Below are positions 1 to 9,615 of a stretch of 64,000 nt of DNA, piece by piece. Both the position numbers and the translations under genes were made by a program. The stretch is from Hydrogenimonas cancrithermarum (GTDB taxonomy: Bacteria > Campylobacterota > Campylobacteria > Campylobacterales > Hydrogenimonadaceae). The stretch spans positions 310,001 to 374,000 of the forward strand of contig NZ_AP027370.1 in NCBI RefSeq assembly GCF_030296055.1, given 5' to 3'. How positions within the stretch are numbered: the stretch's first letter is position 1; each line of letters starts with the position of its first letter. The notes beneath the pieces were generated by a model. It did no database searches. It saw only the letters and a program-made list of their open reading frames with translations, and was not told where the DNA came from.

Positions 1-1336
1 TAATCAAACCGCCCAGAATGACATGGGAGCCGTCTTTGACGGTAACGACAGAAGCCATTTGACGGCGCTCGAGGTCAGGCGGCATCGTTCGGTTTTCGTT
101 CTCGTTGGTGACAGGATTGATCGTATCGCTTACGGAAGGGTTGATCTTCAACGTTATCGTACCGTCCGCAGCGATTTCGGGCGTGATATCGAGAAGAATA
201 CCGGCAAAAACGGAATCGATGATTTCGTTTTGAGCGACGGTACTGCCTCCTGTATTGCTCGTTGTCGTACTGTTCTTGATTTTGTAGAAATACTGTTTTC
301 CAACAGTGATCATCGCTGCCTGGTTGTTGAGTGTCAGGACTTTCGGATTGGAAACGGAGTGCACATCACCCTGTGATTGCAGAAATTTAATGATGGTACC
401 GATCTGTGCATTCATGACGATATCGGTGAAAGTAGCGATTTTACCAGGTACGAATTTACTGATATAGGGGGTGTCGCCCGCTCCCGGAAACGTTATTTCT
501 CCAACGTTTTCATTGGCTTGAAGGCGTTCACCGCTTATCGTGAAATTCTGAAGATTGTAAAGTTGTCGCCAGTCGATACCGGTCTCTTTGCCCTTACTCA
601 GTACGACGGCATACATCTTCACATCGATGAGGACCTGTTTGTGAAGCCGTTCTATAAGGTTGTCGAGATATCCTTCGACACGGTCGAGCTGCTTTTTGGT
701 TCCCGTGATCGTCACGAGCCCGGACTCTTTGTCGATGACCGGGTCTCCCGCTTTGTATTCATCTTCAGGGCGGTTGAGAATATCGCGGATCTGCTCTTGC
801 AATTTTGCCCAAAAGACAAATTTGTCGTTGGAGGTGACATCGATTCCGCTTTCCGACTCCCCCGAACTCATGTTGCTTGTTGAAACCGTACCGCTTCCGC
901 TCGTTGTCGTCTGCTGCTGATTGGCGACACCGCTGGCGAGCATGACACGGGTTTTGCTGCTGCTTTCGCGATCGGTGCTGATATAGTCGACATGGTAGGT
1001 TTTCGTCAGCAAATAGGAGATTTTGAGGATATTCCCATCGAGTGAATAGTTGAGATTGTGTTCATTCAGAGCGACCTGTAACACTTCCGGCAGTGTGACA
1101 TCTTTGAGCGAGAAGCGGTTTAAGCGTGTGCGTAGCCGTTTTGCCGCCTCTTTGTCTTTGACGATAAGCGTCAGATCGCACTGCTCCGCGAGTTGGTCGA
1201 TAAGTTCGGATATGCGGGTTCCCTGATTCGCTTTGATATTGAAAAGGTTGTCTTCACACGCTGCCTGCAGGCTGGATGTCAGGCCAAACGAAGCAGTGAC
1301 AACCGCTGCAAGAAGTGATAGTTTTATTTTTTTCAT
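1..1336 (-). CDS. Type IV pilus/MSHA-type secretin (PilQ/MshL family), partial
   Basis: This is an outer-membrane secretin for a pilus, MSHA or DNA-uptake machine. At least 445 codons are present and the 3' end lies outside the window. The start is ATG at 1336. It is followed by a signal peptide (MKKIKLSLLAAVV, cleaved after LQA), an STN-like domain (about residues 30-110), a low-complexity Ser/Gly/Thr linker, an N1-like domain and the start of the secretin channel core (VLIDVKMYAVVLSKG). It is the last gene seen in a minus-strand operon with PilP-, PilO- and PilM/N-like genes. The family is clear. Whether it serves pili, type II secretion or transformation (compare Campylobacter cts genes) cannot be decided without the missing ATPase, platform protein and pilins. 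Confidence 0.85.
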   Translation of the reverse strand, partial: MKKIKLSLLAAVVTASFGLTSSLQAACEDNLFNIKANQGTRISELIDQLAEQCDLTLIVKDKEAAKRLRTRLNRFSLKDVTLPEVLQVALNEHNLNYSLDGNILKISYLLTKTYHVDYISTDRESSSKTRVMLASGVANQQQTTTSGSGTVSTSNMSSGESESGIDVTSNDKFVFWAKLQEQIRDILNRPEDEYKAGDPVIDKESGLVTITGTKKQLDRVEGYLDNLIERLHKQVLIDVKMYAVVLSKGKETGIDWRQLYNLQNFTISGERLQANENVGEITFPGAGDTPYISKFVPGKIATFTDIVMNAQIGTIIKFLQSQGDVHSVSNPKVLTLNNQAAMITVGKQYFYKIKNSTTTSNTGGSTVAQNEIIDSVFAGILLDITPEIAADGTITLKINPSVSDTINPVTNENENRTMPPDLERRQMASVVTVKDGSHVILGGLI

Positions 1337-1354
1337 ACATTTCATTCCCGATCC

Positions 1355-1759
1355 TTACTTCACTAATAATTTTATTTTTTTGCTTTTCTGCCGCTTCAGA
1401 AAGACACGCGTACGCTCGCCGTTTCGAGTAAGCAGTACATAATTTTTCCCTACCTTGCTGACGGTAAAACCATTGACTTTGGAATTCAAAGAGTACCATC
1501 TTCGATTGATCTTCACATGGTTGTTTACGATTGCCGTCAAGACAAATCTGTAACGTCTTTTCTTCGAACGGTTTCCATGCAGTGCTTTCGCGTATTTTCC
1601 ATTCGGATAGATGAACGGGTCTTTCGCATTCACAATCTCTTTATCGGTGAGTCCGACACGTTCTTGCTTGATATCGTTGACAAGCTTGTCGATATCGTTG
1701 ATCGTTATTTCAGCATGAAGTATTGTCGCTGCGAAGAGGGCGATACCCACACTTTTCAT
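1355..1759 (-). CDS. Small periplasmic pilus-assembly protein, PilP/MshK-like
   Basis: A 134-residue exported protein whose ATG at 1759 overlaps the stop of the PilO-like gene (TGATG). The signal peptide is MKSVGIALFAATILHAE. The C-terminal part (NRRWYSLNSKVNGFTVSKVGKNYVLLTRNG split over about residues 85-120) has the look of the small beta domain of PilP, GspC-HR or MshK, which links the inner-membrane PilN/PilO pair to the secretin. Its place between the PilO-like gene and the secretin fits that role. A longer start (MGNQLL, 1777) is possible but lacks a ribosome site. Sequence similarity is weak, so the function rests mostly on position. Confidence 0.55.
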   Translation of the reverse strand: MKSVGIALFAATILHAEITINDIDKLVNDIKQERVGLTDKEIVNAKDPFIYPNGKYAKALHGNRSKKRRYRFVLTAIVNNHVKINRRWYSLNSKVNGFTVSKVGKNYVLLTRNGERTRVFLKRQKSKKIKLLVK

Positions 1760-2403
1760 CAATAGTTGATTCCCCATACCGATACCTTAAAGTTTGCTTT
1801 TATATTTTCGTCACTTTCCAGTTGTATATTGTAAATATCGACAACCAGCTCACTTTCTTCAATCTCGTTCATAAACCTGATCATGTTTCTATAGTTGCCT
1901 TCACAATCGACACCGATTTCGAGCACATGTCCGAAACTGTCTTCGTTGTTCACGAATTTATTGGAGATAAGCGAGATATCGATATTGTTTTTCTTGGCTT
2001 TCAACGCAATCGAGTCGAGAAACTTCGCCCAGTTTTTTTCGTTGAAGAGCAGCTCCGAAAGTGTCTGGATCTGGTAATCGGAGTATTCGTTGATCTCTTT
2101 GAGATCGCTGTAACGGATTTTCAGTTTCGCAATCTCATTTTGAAGTTTTTTGATTCGGTACCGCTGATCACCGTTGACTGTGACCGAAGAGAGGTAACTC
2201 TTTTCGCCACGGATTTTTTTCTCCAGCTTTTTCTGCTGTTTCAAATCTTTCTTCAGCTGTTTCTCGGTAATCGGAATGAGATAGGAGTACGATATCAAAC
2301 CAAAGACGGCAACAACCGCCAAGACCATAAGATAAAATTCACTCTCTTTTTTCTCTTCGAAGTAATTGTCCAGCTTTTCAAGCAGATCTTCCAATATTTT
2401 CAT
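1759..2403 (-). CDS. PilO/MshJ-like inner-membrane assembly protein
   Basis: A 214-residue protein with a cytoplasmic N-terminus, one transmembrane helix (about 24-45, FYLMVLAVVAVFGLISYSYL), a long coiled coil (about 50-105, rich in Lys/Gln/Glu) and a C-terminal ferredoxin-like region. This is the architecture of PilO/GspM/MshJ, which pairs with PilN in the alignment complex of type IV pilus and type II secretion machines. It overlaps the upstream gene by four bases (ATGA) and the downstream one by one base, so the four genes are translationally coupled. No catalytic motif is expected or seen. Confidence 0.65.
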   Translation of the reverse strand: MKILEDLLEKLDNYFEEKKESEFYLMVLAVVAVFGLISYSYLIPITEKQLKKDLKQQKKLEKKIRGEKSYLSSVTVNGDQRYRIKKLQNEIAKLKIRYSDLKEINEYSDYQIQTLSELLFNEKNWAKFLDSIALKAKKNNIDISLISNKFVNNEDSFGHVLEIGVDCEGNYRNMIRFMNEIEESELVVDIYNIQLESDENIKANFKVSVWGINY

Positions 2404-3944
2404 AATACAGTCACCTTTAAGTCACCATGATAGATACCGCTCTTCTCATCTTTGTAGATCTTGTCGATATCGGTATGGATCTTTCTTTCATATTTGTCGG
2501 TCAAATACTTGATGAATTGTGTAATCTTTTTTTCACTTCTTGAAAAGAGAGAAAGGGTAAAGGTATTGTCTTCATCGAAAACCTTGGTTACCTTGACATC
2601 GAATTTGCTCATATCGTTGCCGAAACTGACAATGGTTTTGGCTTTCATCGGATAGTTTACTTTCTTGTCGTAGATCGCGGCCAAAATCTTTTTCTTCGTC
2701 TCGAAGAGGTCATTTTCATCTTTGATTTTTGAGAGGATCTCGCTTTTCTGTTTTTTCAATGTTCCTATCTCTTTTTTGATGGAGCTTACGAGTGTATTGA
2801 GGCGTTTCTCCTCTTTTTTGAGTTTGTCATTGGTTATTTTCACATAGGTGTCGTAGGTGTAGTTGTAGACAGGAAGCGAAAGCGCCAAAACGACTGTCGC
2901 GGCAGTCGTGATGATGAATTGTCCGCTTCTTCGTGCGACAAATGGGGGAGGGCGGAAAAAGAGTGTGAAGTTGGGACTCTCTTCTCCCTCGATATCCTTG
3001 ATCGCTTCGAGCACACCGAGGTAATGGAACTGGTCGACGTACCACTCTCCCTTTTCCATCTCGTAATCGAAATCGAAATCACTCGATTCGATCCCCAGAT
3101 AGGTATGTGCATATTCGTTCAATCCCAGGACCGGCCCCGTTTCGGAACCGGTGTAGAACATGTCGATCTTCTCGATTTCAAATGCCCGTTTCGCATAGAT
3201 GAGAATATCGTTGACATAGAGGAATATCTCGCTGAAAAGCTTCATCAAATGATCTTGATAGTCGAAATTCGAAGTTTTCAGCCCCTCGTTCTGAAGCATA
3301 TCGTAGAATGCTTCCTCGTCGACTCGTTCACCGTGCAGTTCGCAGAAGCGTTCGTAAATGTTTTCAAATGAATATTTCAGAGATTTCGAGTAGAGATACT
3401 CTCCATCCCTGAAAAGGGCGAGAAAAGCGTCCTCTTTTTGAAAATAGAGATATCCGTGAACGCCGTAAGATTCGAGGATGTTCCGTTCGTAGATATTTTG
3501 TATCAGATAGGGTTTCGGATAGATATAATCGATATATTTAACCTGTTGCCTGATGGGGTCGAAAACATCCTGGACAACCTCGGGTTCCGCGACGAAGACA
3601 TGAAAAGAGCGCATCTTTTCGGTTTTCTGGCCCGGGATCTCGATATATCGGATAATATATTCAACGGCTTGGTCGAGACCGAGGTCATCGTAGGCTTTCA
3701 GTTCGATCGCATCCTGAAGATCCTCAGGCGGAATATTCACACTGATTTCGATAATGGACGAGATGAAGTCTTTGGAATCGAGTGTCGATATGACAAAATT
3801 TCTTTTGTCATACTGCAATTTGTCAATCTTTTGCAATGCATTGTTTACAAACTGATAGTAGACATTCTGGTATGCATTGATCGAAACTATTTTCTGAAAA
3901 CCTATGTTTTCATTCTCCAATGTTTCCCTTGATGCTTTAAACAT
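2400..3944 (-). CDS. PilM-PilN-like fusion (GspL/MshI-like assembly protein)
   Basis: A 514-residue protein. Residues 1-330 look like a divergent actin-fold PilM/MshI/GspL cytoplasmic domain. A single transmembrane helix follows near 345-365 (FIITTAATVVLALSLPVY), then a coiled coil (about 370-420) and a periplasmic PilN-like region. PilM and PilN are usually separate; here they are joined as in GspL. The start is ATG at 3944 with an AGAGG site; a TTG six bases further upstream is less likely. It is the first gene of the operon. In Campylobacter, membrane proteins of unknown function also follow era, which hints at a conserved neighbourhood. Family assignment rests on architecture and context. 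Confidence 0.6.
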   Translation of the reverse strand: MFKASRETLENENIGFQKIVSINAYQNVYYQFVNNALQKIDKLQYDKRNFVISTLDSKDFISSIIEISVNIPPEDLQDAIELKAYDDLGLDQAVEYIIRYIEIPGQKTEKMRSFHVFVAEPEVVQDVFDPIRQQVKYIDYIYPKPYLIQNIYERNILESYGVHGYLYFQKEDAFLALFRDGEYLYSKSLKYSFENIYERFCELHGERVDEEAFYDMLQNEGLKTSNFDYQDHLMKLFSEIFLYVNDILIYAKRAFEIEKIDMFYTGSETGPVLGLNEYAHTYLGIESSDFDFDYEMEKGEWYVDQFHYLGVLEAIKDIEGEESPNFTLFFRPPPFVARRSGQFIITTAATVVLALSLPVYNYTYDTYVKITNDKLKKEEKRLNTLVSSIKKEIGTLKKQKSEILSKIKDENDLFETKKKILAAIYDKKVNYPMKAKTIVSFGNDMSKFDVKVTKVFDEDNTFTLSLFSRSEKKITQFIKYLTDKYERKIHTDIDKIYKDEKSGIYHGDLKVTVL

Positions 3945-4064
3945 AAACAAAGCCTCTTATTACTTTTTATTTTGTAAATCGACCAACGACGATTCTAACC
4001 TAGTAAAACTTAAACATAAGTTCAAATTTAACAAGTTCTGGTTCAAATTGCCGTCGTACGGTAC

Positions 4065-4973
4065 TTAGTCGAAATCGTAGCCCAACTCGGAAAGCATCTT
4101 TTTGTTCTTCGACCAGCCGCTTTTGACCGAAACAAAAAGTTCGAGATAGATCTTCTTTCCTGAAAACTGTTCCATTTTCAGGCGGGCATCTCTTCCGATT
4201 CGTTTGATCGTCGATCCGCCTTTTCCGACCAGAATCATCTTTTGACTCTTTTTCTCGGCCACGATCGTCGCCTGGACACGATCAAGGCCGGGCCGCTCGT
4301 CGATCTTTTCAATGATCACGTCGGTTTCGTATGGAATCTCGTCACTCAGATTGTCGAAAATCGATTCCCGAATCATCTCTTTATAGATCTCCCGGATATT
4401 CGTCGTCGTCATCAACTCCGAATCGTACAACCATGGAGAGCAGGGCAGATCTTTCACGATCTCGTCCAACAGCTGATCCTTTCCGATCCCTTTCGTTACC
4501 GAAACGGGAATCAACGCCTCGAATCGATCCTGAAACGCCTGGTATTGCGCAATCTTCGAGAGCAGTGCTTCGTTACTCAACTCGTCGATTTTCGTGAGGA
4601 CGACGATATGGGGACGCCTGCCTGCATTGAGTTCCAGAAACTTTTTGTAATGGTCGAGCCTGTCATTCGCAGGTGCAAGAAAAAGTACGAGATCACAGTC
4701 ACCGATCGCCTTGATCGCTTCCGAGAGCATGAACTGGTTGAGTAGACGCTCTTTTTCATGGATTCCCGGTGTATCGACGAAGATGATCTGCGCATTTTCA
4801 TGCATCACGATAATGTTCATACGCTTTCTTGTCGCCTGGGCTTTCTTGCTCACCATCGCGAGTTTTTCGCCGACAAGCCAGTTGAGAAGCGTACTCTTTC
4901 CGGCATTCGGACGACCGACAACGGCTACGAAACCCGCTTTCGTCGGGCAATTAGAGGATATATCGGGCGACAT
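4065..4973 (-). CDS. era: GTPase Era
   Basis: Era binds the 3' end of 16S rRNA and helps mature the 30S subunit. The 302-residue protein shows G1 (GRPNAGKS), G3 (DTPG), G4 (TKID) and a C-terminal KH domain with the VGKGGSTIKRIG loop. Its length is normal for the family. I chose ATG at 4973 because AGAGGA sits five bases before it; ATG at 4979 would add two residues. The start lies inside the end of hslU, so the two are translationally coupled in the order hslV-hslU-era known from other Campylobacterota. Confidence 0.95.
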   Translation of the reverse strand: MSPDISSNCPTKAGFVAVVGRPNAGKSTLLNWLVGEKLAMVSKKAQATRKRMNIIVMHENAQIIFVDTPGIHEKERLLNQFMLSEAIKAIGDCDLVLFLAPANDRLDHYKKFLELNAGRRPHIVVLTKIDELSNEALLSKIAQYQAFQDRFEALIPVSVTKGIGKDQLLDEIVKDLPCSPWLYDSELMTTTNIREIYKEMIRESIFDNLSDEIPYETDVIIEKIDERPGLDRVQATIVAEKKSQKMILVGKGGSTIKRIGRDARLKMEQFSGKKIYLELFVSVKSGWSKNKKMLSELGYDFD

Positions 4974-6288
4974 CTTCATCCTCTACGATCGTATCGAGCT
5001 TACCATGAACATAATCGGCAGTAATCGTAAATGTTTTACCTCTGTACTCATCCGCATCGTAACTGATATCTTCAAGTACCTTCTCGATGACGGTATGCAA
5101 GCGCCTTGCTCCGATATCTTCGGTACGTTCGTTCGCCTGGAAACTGAGCTTGGCAATGGCACGAAGCGCATCCTCTTCAAAGAGAAGCTCCATCCCCTCG
5201 ACACCCAGAAGCGCCTGGTACTGTTTGATCAATGAATTTTTCGGTTTCGTCAGAATTTCGTAGAGAGCCTCTTCAGTCAGACTGTCCAATTCCACGCGAA
5301 GGGGGAAACGTCCCTGAAGTTCGGGGATCAAATCGCTTGGCTTGCTGACGTGAAACGCACCGGCGGCGATGAAAAGGATATGATCCGTATCGACCGGCCC
5401 ATACTTCGTATTGACGGTGCTTCCCTCCACGATCGGCAGGAGATCGCGCTGTACGCCCTCTTTGCTCGGGTCCTGCCGGCCGCTGTTTTGGCTTGAGACG
5501 GCGATCTTGTCGATCTCGTCGAGAAAGATAATGCCGCCTTCTTGTGCCCGACGCAGGGCTTCTTGCTTGATCTGCTCGTCATCGAGCAGACGTTCGCTCG
5601 CGGCCTGACGCAAAATGTTTCTCGCCTCTTTCACCGTAACCTCTTTTTTGTTCTCACGGCCGAGCGAACCGAAAACTTTGGCCAGGGATTCTTGTACCTT
5701 GCTCATCTCCGGGGGAAGATTGCTGTCACCCATCTCGATCTTCGGTGCCGGCATCTCCACTTCGATCTTCAGCTTGTCGAGCTCGCCTTTTTTCAGCTTC
5801 TCGCGCATACGTTCGAAACTCTTCGCATACTCCTGCTGCTTCGCTTCCGTCGCCCCTTTGGGAAGTGGCGGCAGCAGTTTCTCGATTATCATCTTTTCGA
5901 CATAGTCATCGATCTCACCCGCTTTGAGCTCTTTTTGTTCCTGTGTCACGAGGCTCACCGAAGTCGCGACCAGATCGCGAATCATCGACTCCACGTCACG
6001 TCCGACGAAGCCGACTTCGGTATATTTGCTCGCTTCCACTTTGACGAAGGGATAACCCATCATCTTCGCGAGACGGCGTGCAATCTCCGTTTTGCCCACG
6101 CCGGTCGAACCGATCATCAGAATGTTTTTCGGCATAATCTCATCCTGAATCTCCTGTGGCAACCGCATACGCCTGAAGCGGTTGCGCAGTGCGACGGCAA
6201 TCGTTTTTTTGGCATTGTGTTGACCAATGACGTAATTGTCGAGATATTCGACGATCTCTTTGGGTGTCATACTTTCCATTCGACTCAT
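4951..6288 (-). CDS. hslU: HslU, ATPase subunit of the HslUV protease
   Basis: HslU is the AAA+ unfoldase that feeds substrates into the HslV peptidase. The 445-residue protein has the N-terminal [15 protein letters not shown] segment, Walker A (GSTGVGKTE), the [19 protein letters not shown] pore/sensor region, a charged I-domain (about 110-240), Walker B ([10 protein letters not shown]) and the conserved C-terminus ending DVARYIL, which docks into HslV. Its start overlaps the hslV stop by ATGA. The length and all motifs are intact. Confidence 0.97.
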   Translation of the reverse strand: MSRMESMTPKEIVEYLDNYVIGQHNAKKTIAVALRNRFRRMRLPQEIQDEIMPKNILMIGSTGVGKTEIARRLAKMMGYPFVKVEASKYTEVGFVGRDVESMIRDLVATSVSLVTQEQKELKAGEIDDYVEKMIIEKLLPPLPKGATEAKQQEYAKSFERMREKLKKGELDKLKIEVEMPAPKIEMGDSNLPPEMSKVQESLAKVFGSLGRENKKEVTVKEARNILRQAASERLLDDEQIKQEALRRAQEGGIIFLDEIDKIAVSSQNSGRQDPSKEGVQRDLLPIVEGSTVNTKYGPVDTDHILFIAAGAFHVSKPSDLIPELQGRFPLRVELDSLTEEALYEILTKPKNSLIKQYQALLGVEGMELLFEEDALRAIAKLSFQANERTEDIGARRLHTVIEKVLEDISYDADEYRGKTFTITADYVHGKLDTIVEDEDVARYIL

Positions 6289-6821
6289 TTTTTAAGTTCC
6301 AGTGTTTTGATATTGTGGTTAGTGTAGATACAGAGGTCCGCGGCGATATGAAGGCTCTCTTCGACCAGTCTCTTGGGGTCCATATCGGCATGTTTGGCCA
6401 GCGCACGCGCCGCGGAAATGGCGAAATTCCCCCCGCTTCCGATGGCGGCGATTTTTCCGTCTTCGGGCTCCACGACGTCACCGTTGCCGCTGAGGATGAA
6501 AATATGCTCGTTGTTGAGAACGATCATCATCGCTTCCAATCGTCTTAAAACCTTGTCTTTCCTCCACGCTTTGGAGAATTCGATAACCGCTTTGAGCAGA
6601 TCCCCCTTGCGGCTTTGCAGAAACCCTTCGAACATATCGAAAAGGTTGAAGGCGTCAGCCGTGCTTCCGGCGAAGCCCGCCAGTACCTGTCCGTTGTGGA
6701 GCGTTCGGATTTTCGTGGCATTGCCTTTGAGCACGGCGTTGCCGAACGTCACCTGTCCGTCACCACCGATAACGGCATAGTCGTCCGATTTGTAAGCCAG
6801 TATGGTAGTCGCTTCGAACAT
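6285..6821 (-). CDS. hslV: HslV, peptidase subunit of the HslUV protease
   Basis: HslV is the proteasome-like threonine peptidase of the HslUV complex. The 178-residue protein starts [11 protein letters not shown], so the catalytic Thr is preceded by four residues rather than by the lone Met of the E. coli enzyme. The same leader is known from Helicobacter, and maturation must remove Met-Phe-Glu-Ala. The [10 protein letters not shown] and [11 protein letters not shown] blocks and the GSGGNFA motif are present. It forms an operon with rplI upstream and hslU downstream. Confidence 0.96.
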   Translation of the reverse strand: MFEATTILAYKSDDYAVIGGDGQVTFGNAVLKGNATKIRTLHNGQVLAGFAGSTADAFNLFDMFEGFLQSRKGDLLKAVIEFSKAWRKDKVLRRLEAMMIVLNNEHIFILSGNGDVVEPEDGKIAAIGSGGNFAISAARALAKHADMDPKRLVEESLHIAADLCIYTNHNIKTLELKK

Positions 6822-6824
6822 CCG

Positions 6825-7268
6825 TTACTCTCCGACCACTTCGAACTTCAGCTTCGCATGGATGCCGTGGCCCAGTTTGACGTCCGCTTCATAGACGCCT
6901 GTCGCTTTGATGGCGCCATCGAGATGAATGAGCTTCTTGTCGATTTCGATACCTTCTGCCTTGAGGGCGTCGGCCACATCGTGGTTCGTGATGGCACCGA
7001 AGAGCGATCCGTTGGCGCCAAGCTTTTTCGCAATGACGAGTGTGATGTTTTCGAGCTTTTTCTTCAATGCTTCGAGGCGTGCGATCTCGGCCGCTTCCTC
7101 TTCAGCTTTGCGTTTCTGATCTGCCTGCCACTCGGCGACCACATCGTCGGTCGCGACTTTGGCGAACCCCTTGGCGACCAGAAAATTTTTGCCGTAACCG
7201 TCTTTCACCTCTTTGATTTCACCCGCTTTTCCGAGCCCTTTGACATCTTTGATAAGTAAAACTTTCAT
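6825..7268 (-). CDS. rplI: 50S ribosomal protein L9
   Basis: A 147-residue L9 with the family start [18 protein letters not shown] and the N-domain sequence [11 protein letters not shown], joined by the long Lys/Glu/Ala helix (about 45-75) to the C-domain. The correct ATG is at 7268, preceded by GGAG; a longer reading frame begins at 7289 but adds residues foreign to L9. It leads the operon rplI-hslV-hslU-era, with three bases between its stop and the hslV start. Confidence 0.96.
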   Translation of the reverse strand: MKVLLIKDVKGLGKAGEIKEVKDGYGKNFLVAKGFAKVATDDVVAEWQADQKRKAEEEAAEIARLEALKKKLENITLVIAKKLGANGSLFGAITNHDVADALKAEGIEIDKKLIHLDGAIKATGVYEADVKLGHGIHAKLKFEVVGE

Positions 7269-7360
7269 AAAATATTCTCCTTCGTTCAATTTATGGTGAT
7301 TATATCGAAAATAGCGTAAATTGGGCTATAATTCCAAAAAAACCGTGAATGGACTGTAAG

Positions 7361-9313
7361 ATGTTTGTACCCTTTACTTCGCCTGATTTCGACAAATTTC
7401 CCGACGCACTCAAAGCGCTGCTCGAAGAGAACGAATCGTCGATAAAATCACTGCTTCAGGAAAAAAAGAGAGATTACCGCTCGTTCGTACGCCCCTATAT
7501 GGAGACGTTCGAAAAAGTCGATCTTTTCTTTACGCCGCTTGCGCACCTCAACAGCGTCGAAAATTCGAAAAGAACACAACAGGCATACGAAGCTTCGCTT
7601 CCGCTGCTTTCGCACTATCACACAAAACTCTCCCAAAACCGGGAACTTTTCGAAGCCTTCTCCCAGATAACGGGCGAAGATCGTGCCCAGCAGGAAGTGG
7701 TTCGCCAGGAGCTTCGCGACTTCAGACTCTCCGGCGTGGATCTGCCCGAGAAAAAGAAGAAGCGTCTTGAAACGATCGATCTTAGACTGAGCGAGCTCAA
7801 CAACCACTTTTCGCAAAACCTGCTCGATGCCACCAATGCCTACGAGCTGATCATCGAGGATCCAAAAGATGTCGAAGGAGTGCCCGAAAGCGATTTGGAG
7901 CTGGCCAAAACCGAAAAAGAGGGCAAAACGGTTTGGAAGTTCACCCTGCAGATTCCCAGCTACATGGCCTACATGACCTACGGCCCCAACCGTAGCCTAC
8001 GTGAAGAGCTCTACAGAGCCTACGTAACGCGTGCACCAAAGAACCAGGCCATCATCGACGAAATCCTCCGGTTGCGGGACGAAAAAGCGAAAATCCTCGG
8101 TTTCGACCACTTCAGCGAACTCTCGCTGGCCACCAAAATGGCGCCGAAGGATGAGGCCGTTATCGGCTTTTTGAACGAATTGGCCGATGCGGCATTGCCG
8201 CATGCCGAAAAAGAGGTCGAAAAACTTCAGGCACTCGCAAAAGAGGATGGCATCGAAGAGCTCGAGAGCTACGATGTCGCCTACTACAGCGAAAAACTGA
8301 AAAAACGCGATCTCGATTTCGACGACGAGATGACACGCCCATATTTCGAGCAGGGCAGGGTACTTCAGGGCCTTCTGGACTTCGTGAGCGAACTCTTCGG
8401 CATCTCTTTCGAACCCGTGGATGTACCCGTCTGGAACGAAAAAGTCAAAGTTTTCGACCTGCAGGAGAGGGGTGAAACATTCGCCCGCATCTACTTCGAT
8501 CTGGAGGCGAGAAAGAACAAGCGCGGCGGGGCATGGATGAATGACTGGCAAACGCATCACGAGGATGAAAAGGGAGCAGAACATCCCGCATCGGCTTTTG
8601 TGGTCTGTAACTTTCAGCCATCGACACAGGCAACACCCTCACTGCTTCGGCACGACGACGTGGTGACACTTTTTCATGAAATGGGACATGCCATCCACCA
8701 TCTTTTCAGCAAAGTCAAAGAGCGTTTCGTCAGCGGTATCCACGGTGTGGAGTGGGACGCAGTGGAGTTTCCCTCTCAGTTTCTCGAGAACTTCGCATAC
8801 GAACGCAGCGTACTTGAGCGGTTTGCACGGCATCACGAAACCGGCAGGCCGATGCCGGAGACATTGATGCGGAAAATCAAACAGAGCAAAAATTTCCTGG
8901 CCGCCATGGGGATACTGCGCCAGATCGAATTTGCACTCTTCGATTTCATGCTTCACCAAAAGCTCTATCAAGGAGATGAAATCCAGGCACTGCTCGACAC
9001 ACTCAGAGCGCGTCTGGCGCTCATCAAACCGCCGAGCTACAACCGTTTCCAGTGGGGATTCGCCCATATCTTCGCCGGCGGATACGCAGCGGGCTACTAC
9101 AGCTACAAATGGGCGGAAGTTCTGAGTGCCGACGCCTTCTTCGCCTGCTTCGATAGCGGCAGGATCAGAACCGACAGGATGGACGGTTATAAACACTACA
9201 TTCTCGAGCGCGGTGCCAGCGAACCGATGCAGGAACTCTACCGTGAATGGCTGGGGCGCGGCCCCGACCCCAAAGCGCTGATGAAACTCTACGATCTGGT
9301 CGATGCACGATGA
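7361..9313 (+). CDS. M3 family zinc oligopeptidase (oligopeptidase A/PrlC type)
   Basis: A soluble 650-residue zinc metallopeptidase expected to degrade short peptides in the cytoplasm. The zinc motif is FHEMGHAIHH, with the third ligand Glu in the following EWDAVEFPSQFLENF helix, and the C-terminal SYNRFQWGFAHIFAGGYAAGYYSY block is typical of the M3A family. I prefer ATG at 7361, which gives the family-like start MFVPFTSPDFDKF; an ATG at 7349 is in frame but has no ribosome site. It is divergent from rplI, and its stop overlaps the start of the next small membrane-protein gene. Confidence 0.93.
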   Translation: MFVPFTSPDFDKFPDALKALLEENESSIKSLLQEKKRDYRSFVRPYMETFEKVDLFFTPLAHLNSVENSKRTQQAYEASLPLLSHYHTKLSQNRELFEAFSQITGEDRAQQEVVRQELRDFRLSGVDLPEKKKKRLETIDLRLSELNNHFSQNLLDATNAYELIIEDPKDVEGVPESDLELAKTEKEGKTVWKFTLQIPSYMAYMTYGPNRSLREELYRAYVTRAPKNQAIIDEILRLRDEKAKILGFDHFSELSLATKMAPKDEAVIGFLNELADAALPHAEKEVEKLQALAKEDGIEELESYDVAYYSEKLKKRDLDFDDEMTRPYFEQGRVLQGLLDFVSELFGISFEPVDVPVWNEKVKVFDLQERGETFARIYFDLEARKNKRGGAWMNDWQTHHEDEKGAEHPASAFVVCNFQPSTQATPSLLRHDDVVTLFHEMGHAIHHLFSKVKERFVSGIHGVEWDAVEFPSQFLENFAYERSVLERFARHHETGRPMPETLMRKIKQSKNFLAAMGILRQIEFALFDFMLHQKLYQGDEIQALLDTLRARLALIKPPSYNRFQWGFAHIFAGGYAAGYYSYKWAEVLSADAFFACFDSGRIRTDRMDGYKHYILERGASEPMQELYREWLGRGPDPKALMKLYDLVDAR

Positions 9314-9615
9314 GTGATTTGGAATTTTGGGGCTACGTTCTGGTGATCGGTTCGATTCTAACCTATATCTGCTGGGGGTTCGTCTTCGCCATTCAGGGCC
9401 TTCTGCTTCTGCACGGCCGGCCCGAAGCGGTGGCGTGGCTCAGAAAACGTTATCGTATCAGAGGTTTTATGCGTGAGTTGGTGGCATTCGCACCGATGCT
9501 CTTCATCTTTCACTTTCTGCTCGAAGTGATACCGAAATTTATAGGACTCGACGATGCCGTCATCAAGTTCAGTATCTCCGATCTGATCGAACGTGCCGAA
9601 GATGCTCTCAGTTAG
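9310..9615 (+). CDS. Small membrane protein of unknown function
   Basis: A 101-residue protein with two likely transmembrane helices (about 8-30, YVLVIGSILTYICWGFVFAI, and about 58-78, VAFAPMLFIFHFLLEVI) separated by a basic loop (RKRYRIRGF). The ATG at 9310 overlaps the stop of the M3 peptidase gene (ATGA), so the two are co-translated. A longer in-frame reading inside the peptidase gene is not credible. I do not recognise the family. Its 3' end overlaps that of the convergent nhaA by eight bases. Confidence 0.7.
   Translation: MSDLEFWGYVLVIGSILTYICWGFVFAIQGLLLLHGRPEAVAWLRKRYRIRGFMRELVAFAPMLFIFHFLLEVIPKFIGLDDAVIKFSISDLIERAEDALS

Noticed and set aside
23-883. Two plus-strand open frames at the left end
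   Set aside because: They lie opposite the secretin gene, which is read on minus and runs off the window edge.
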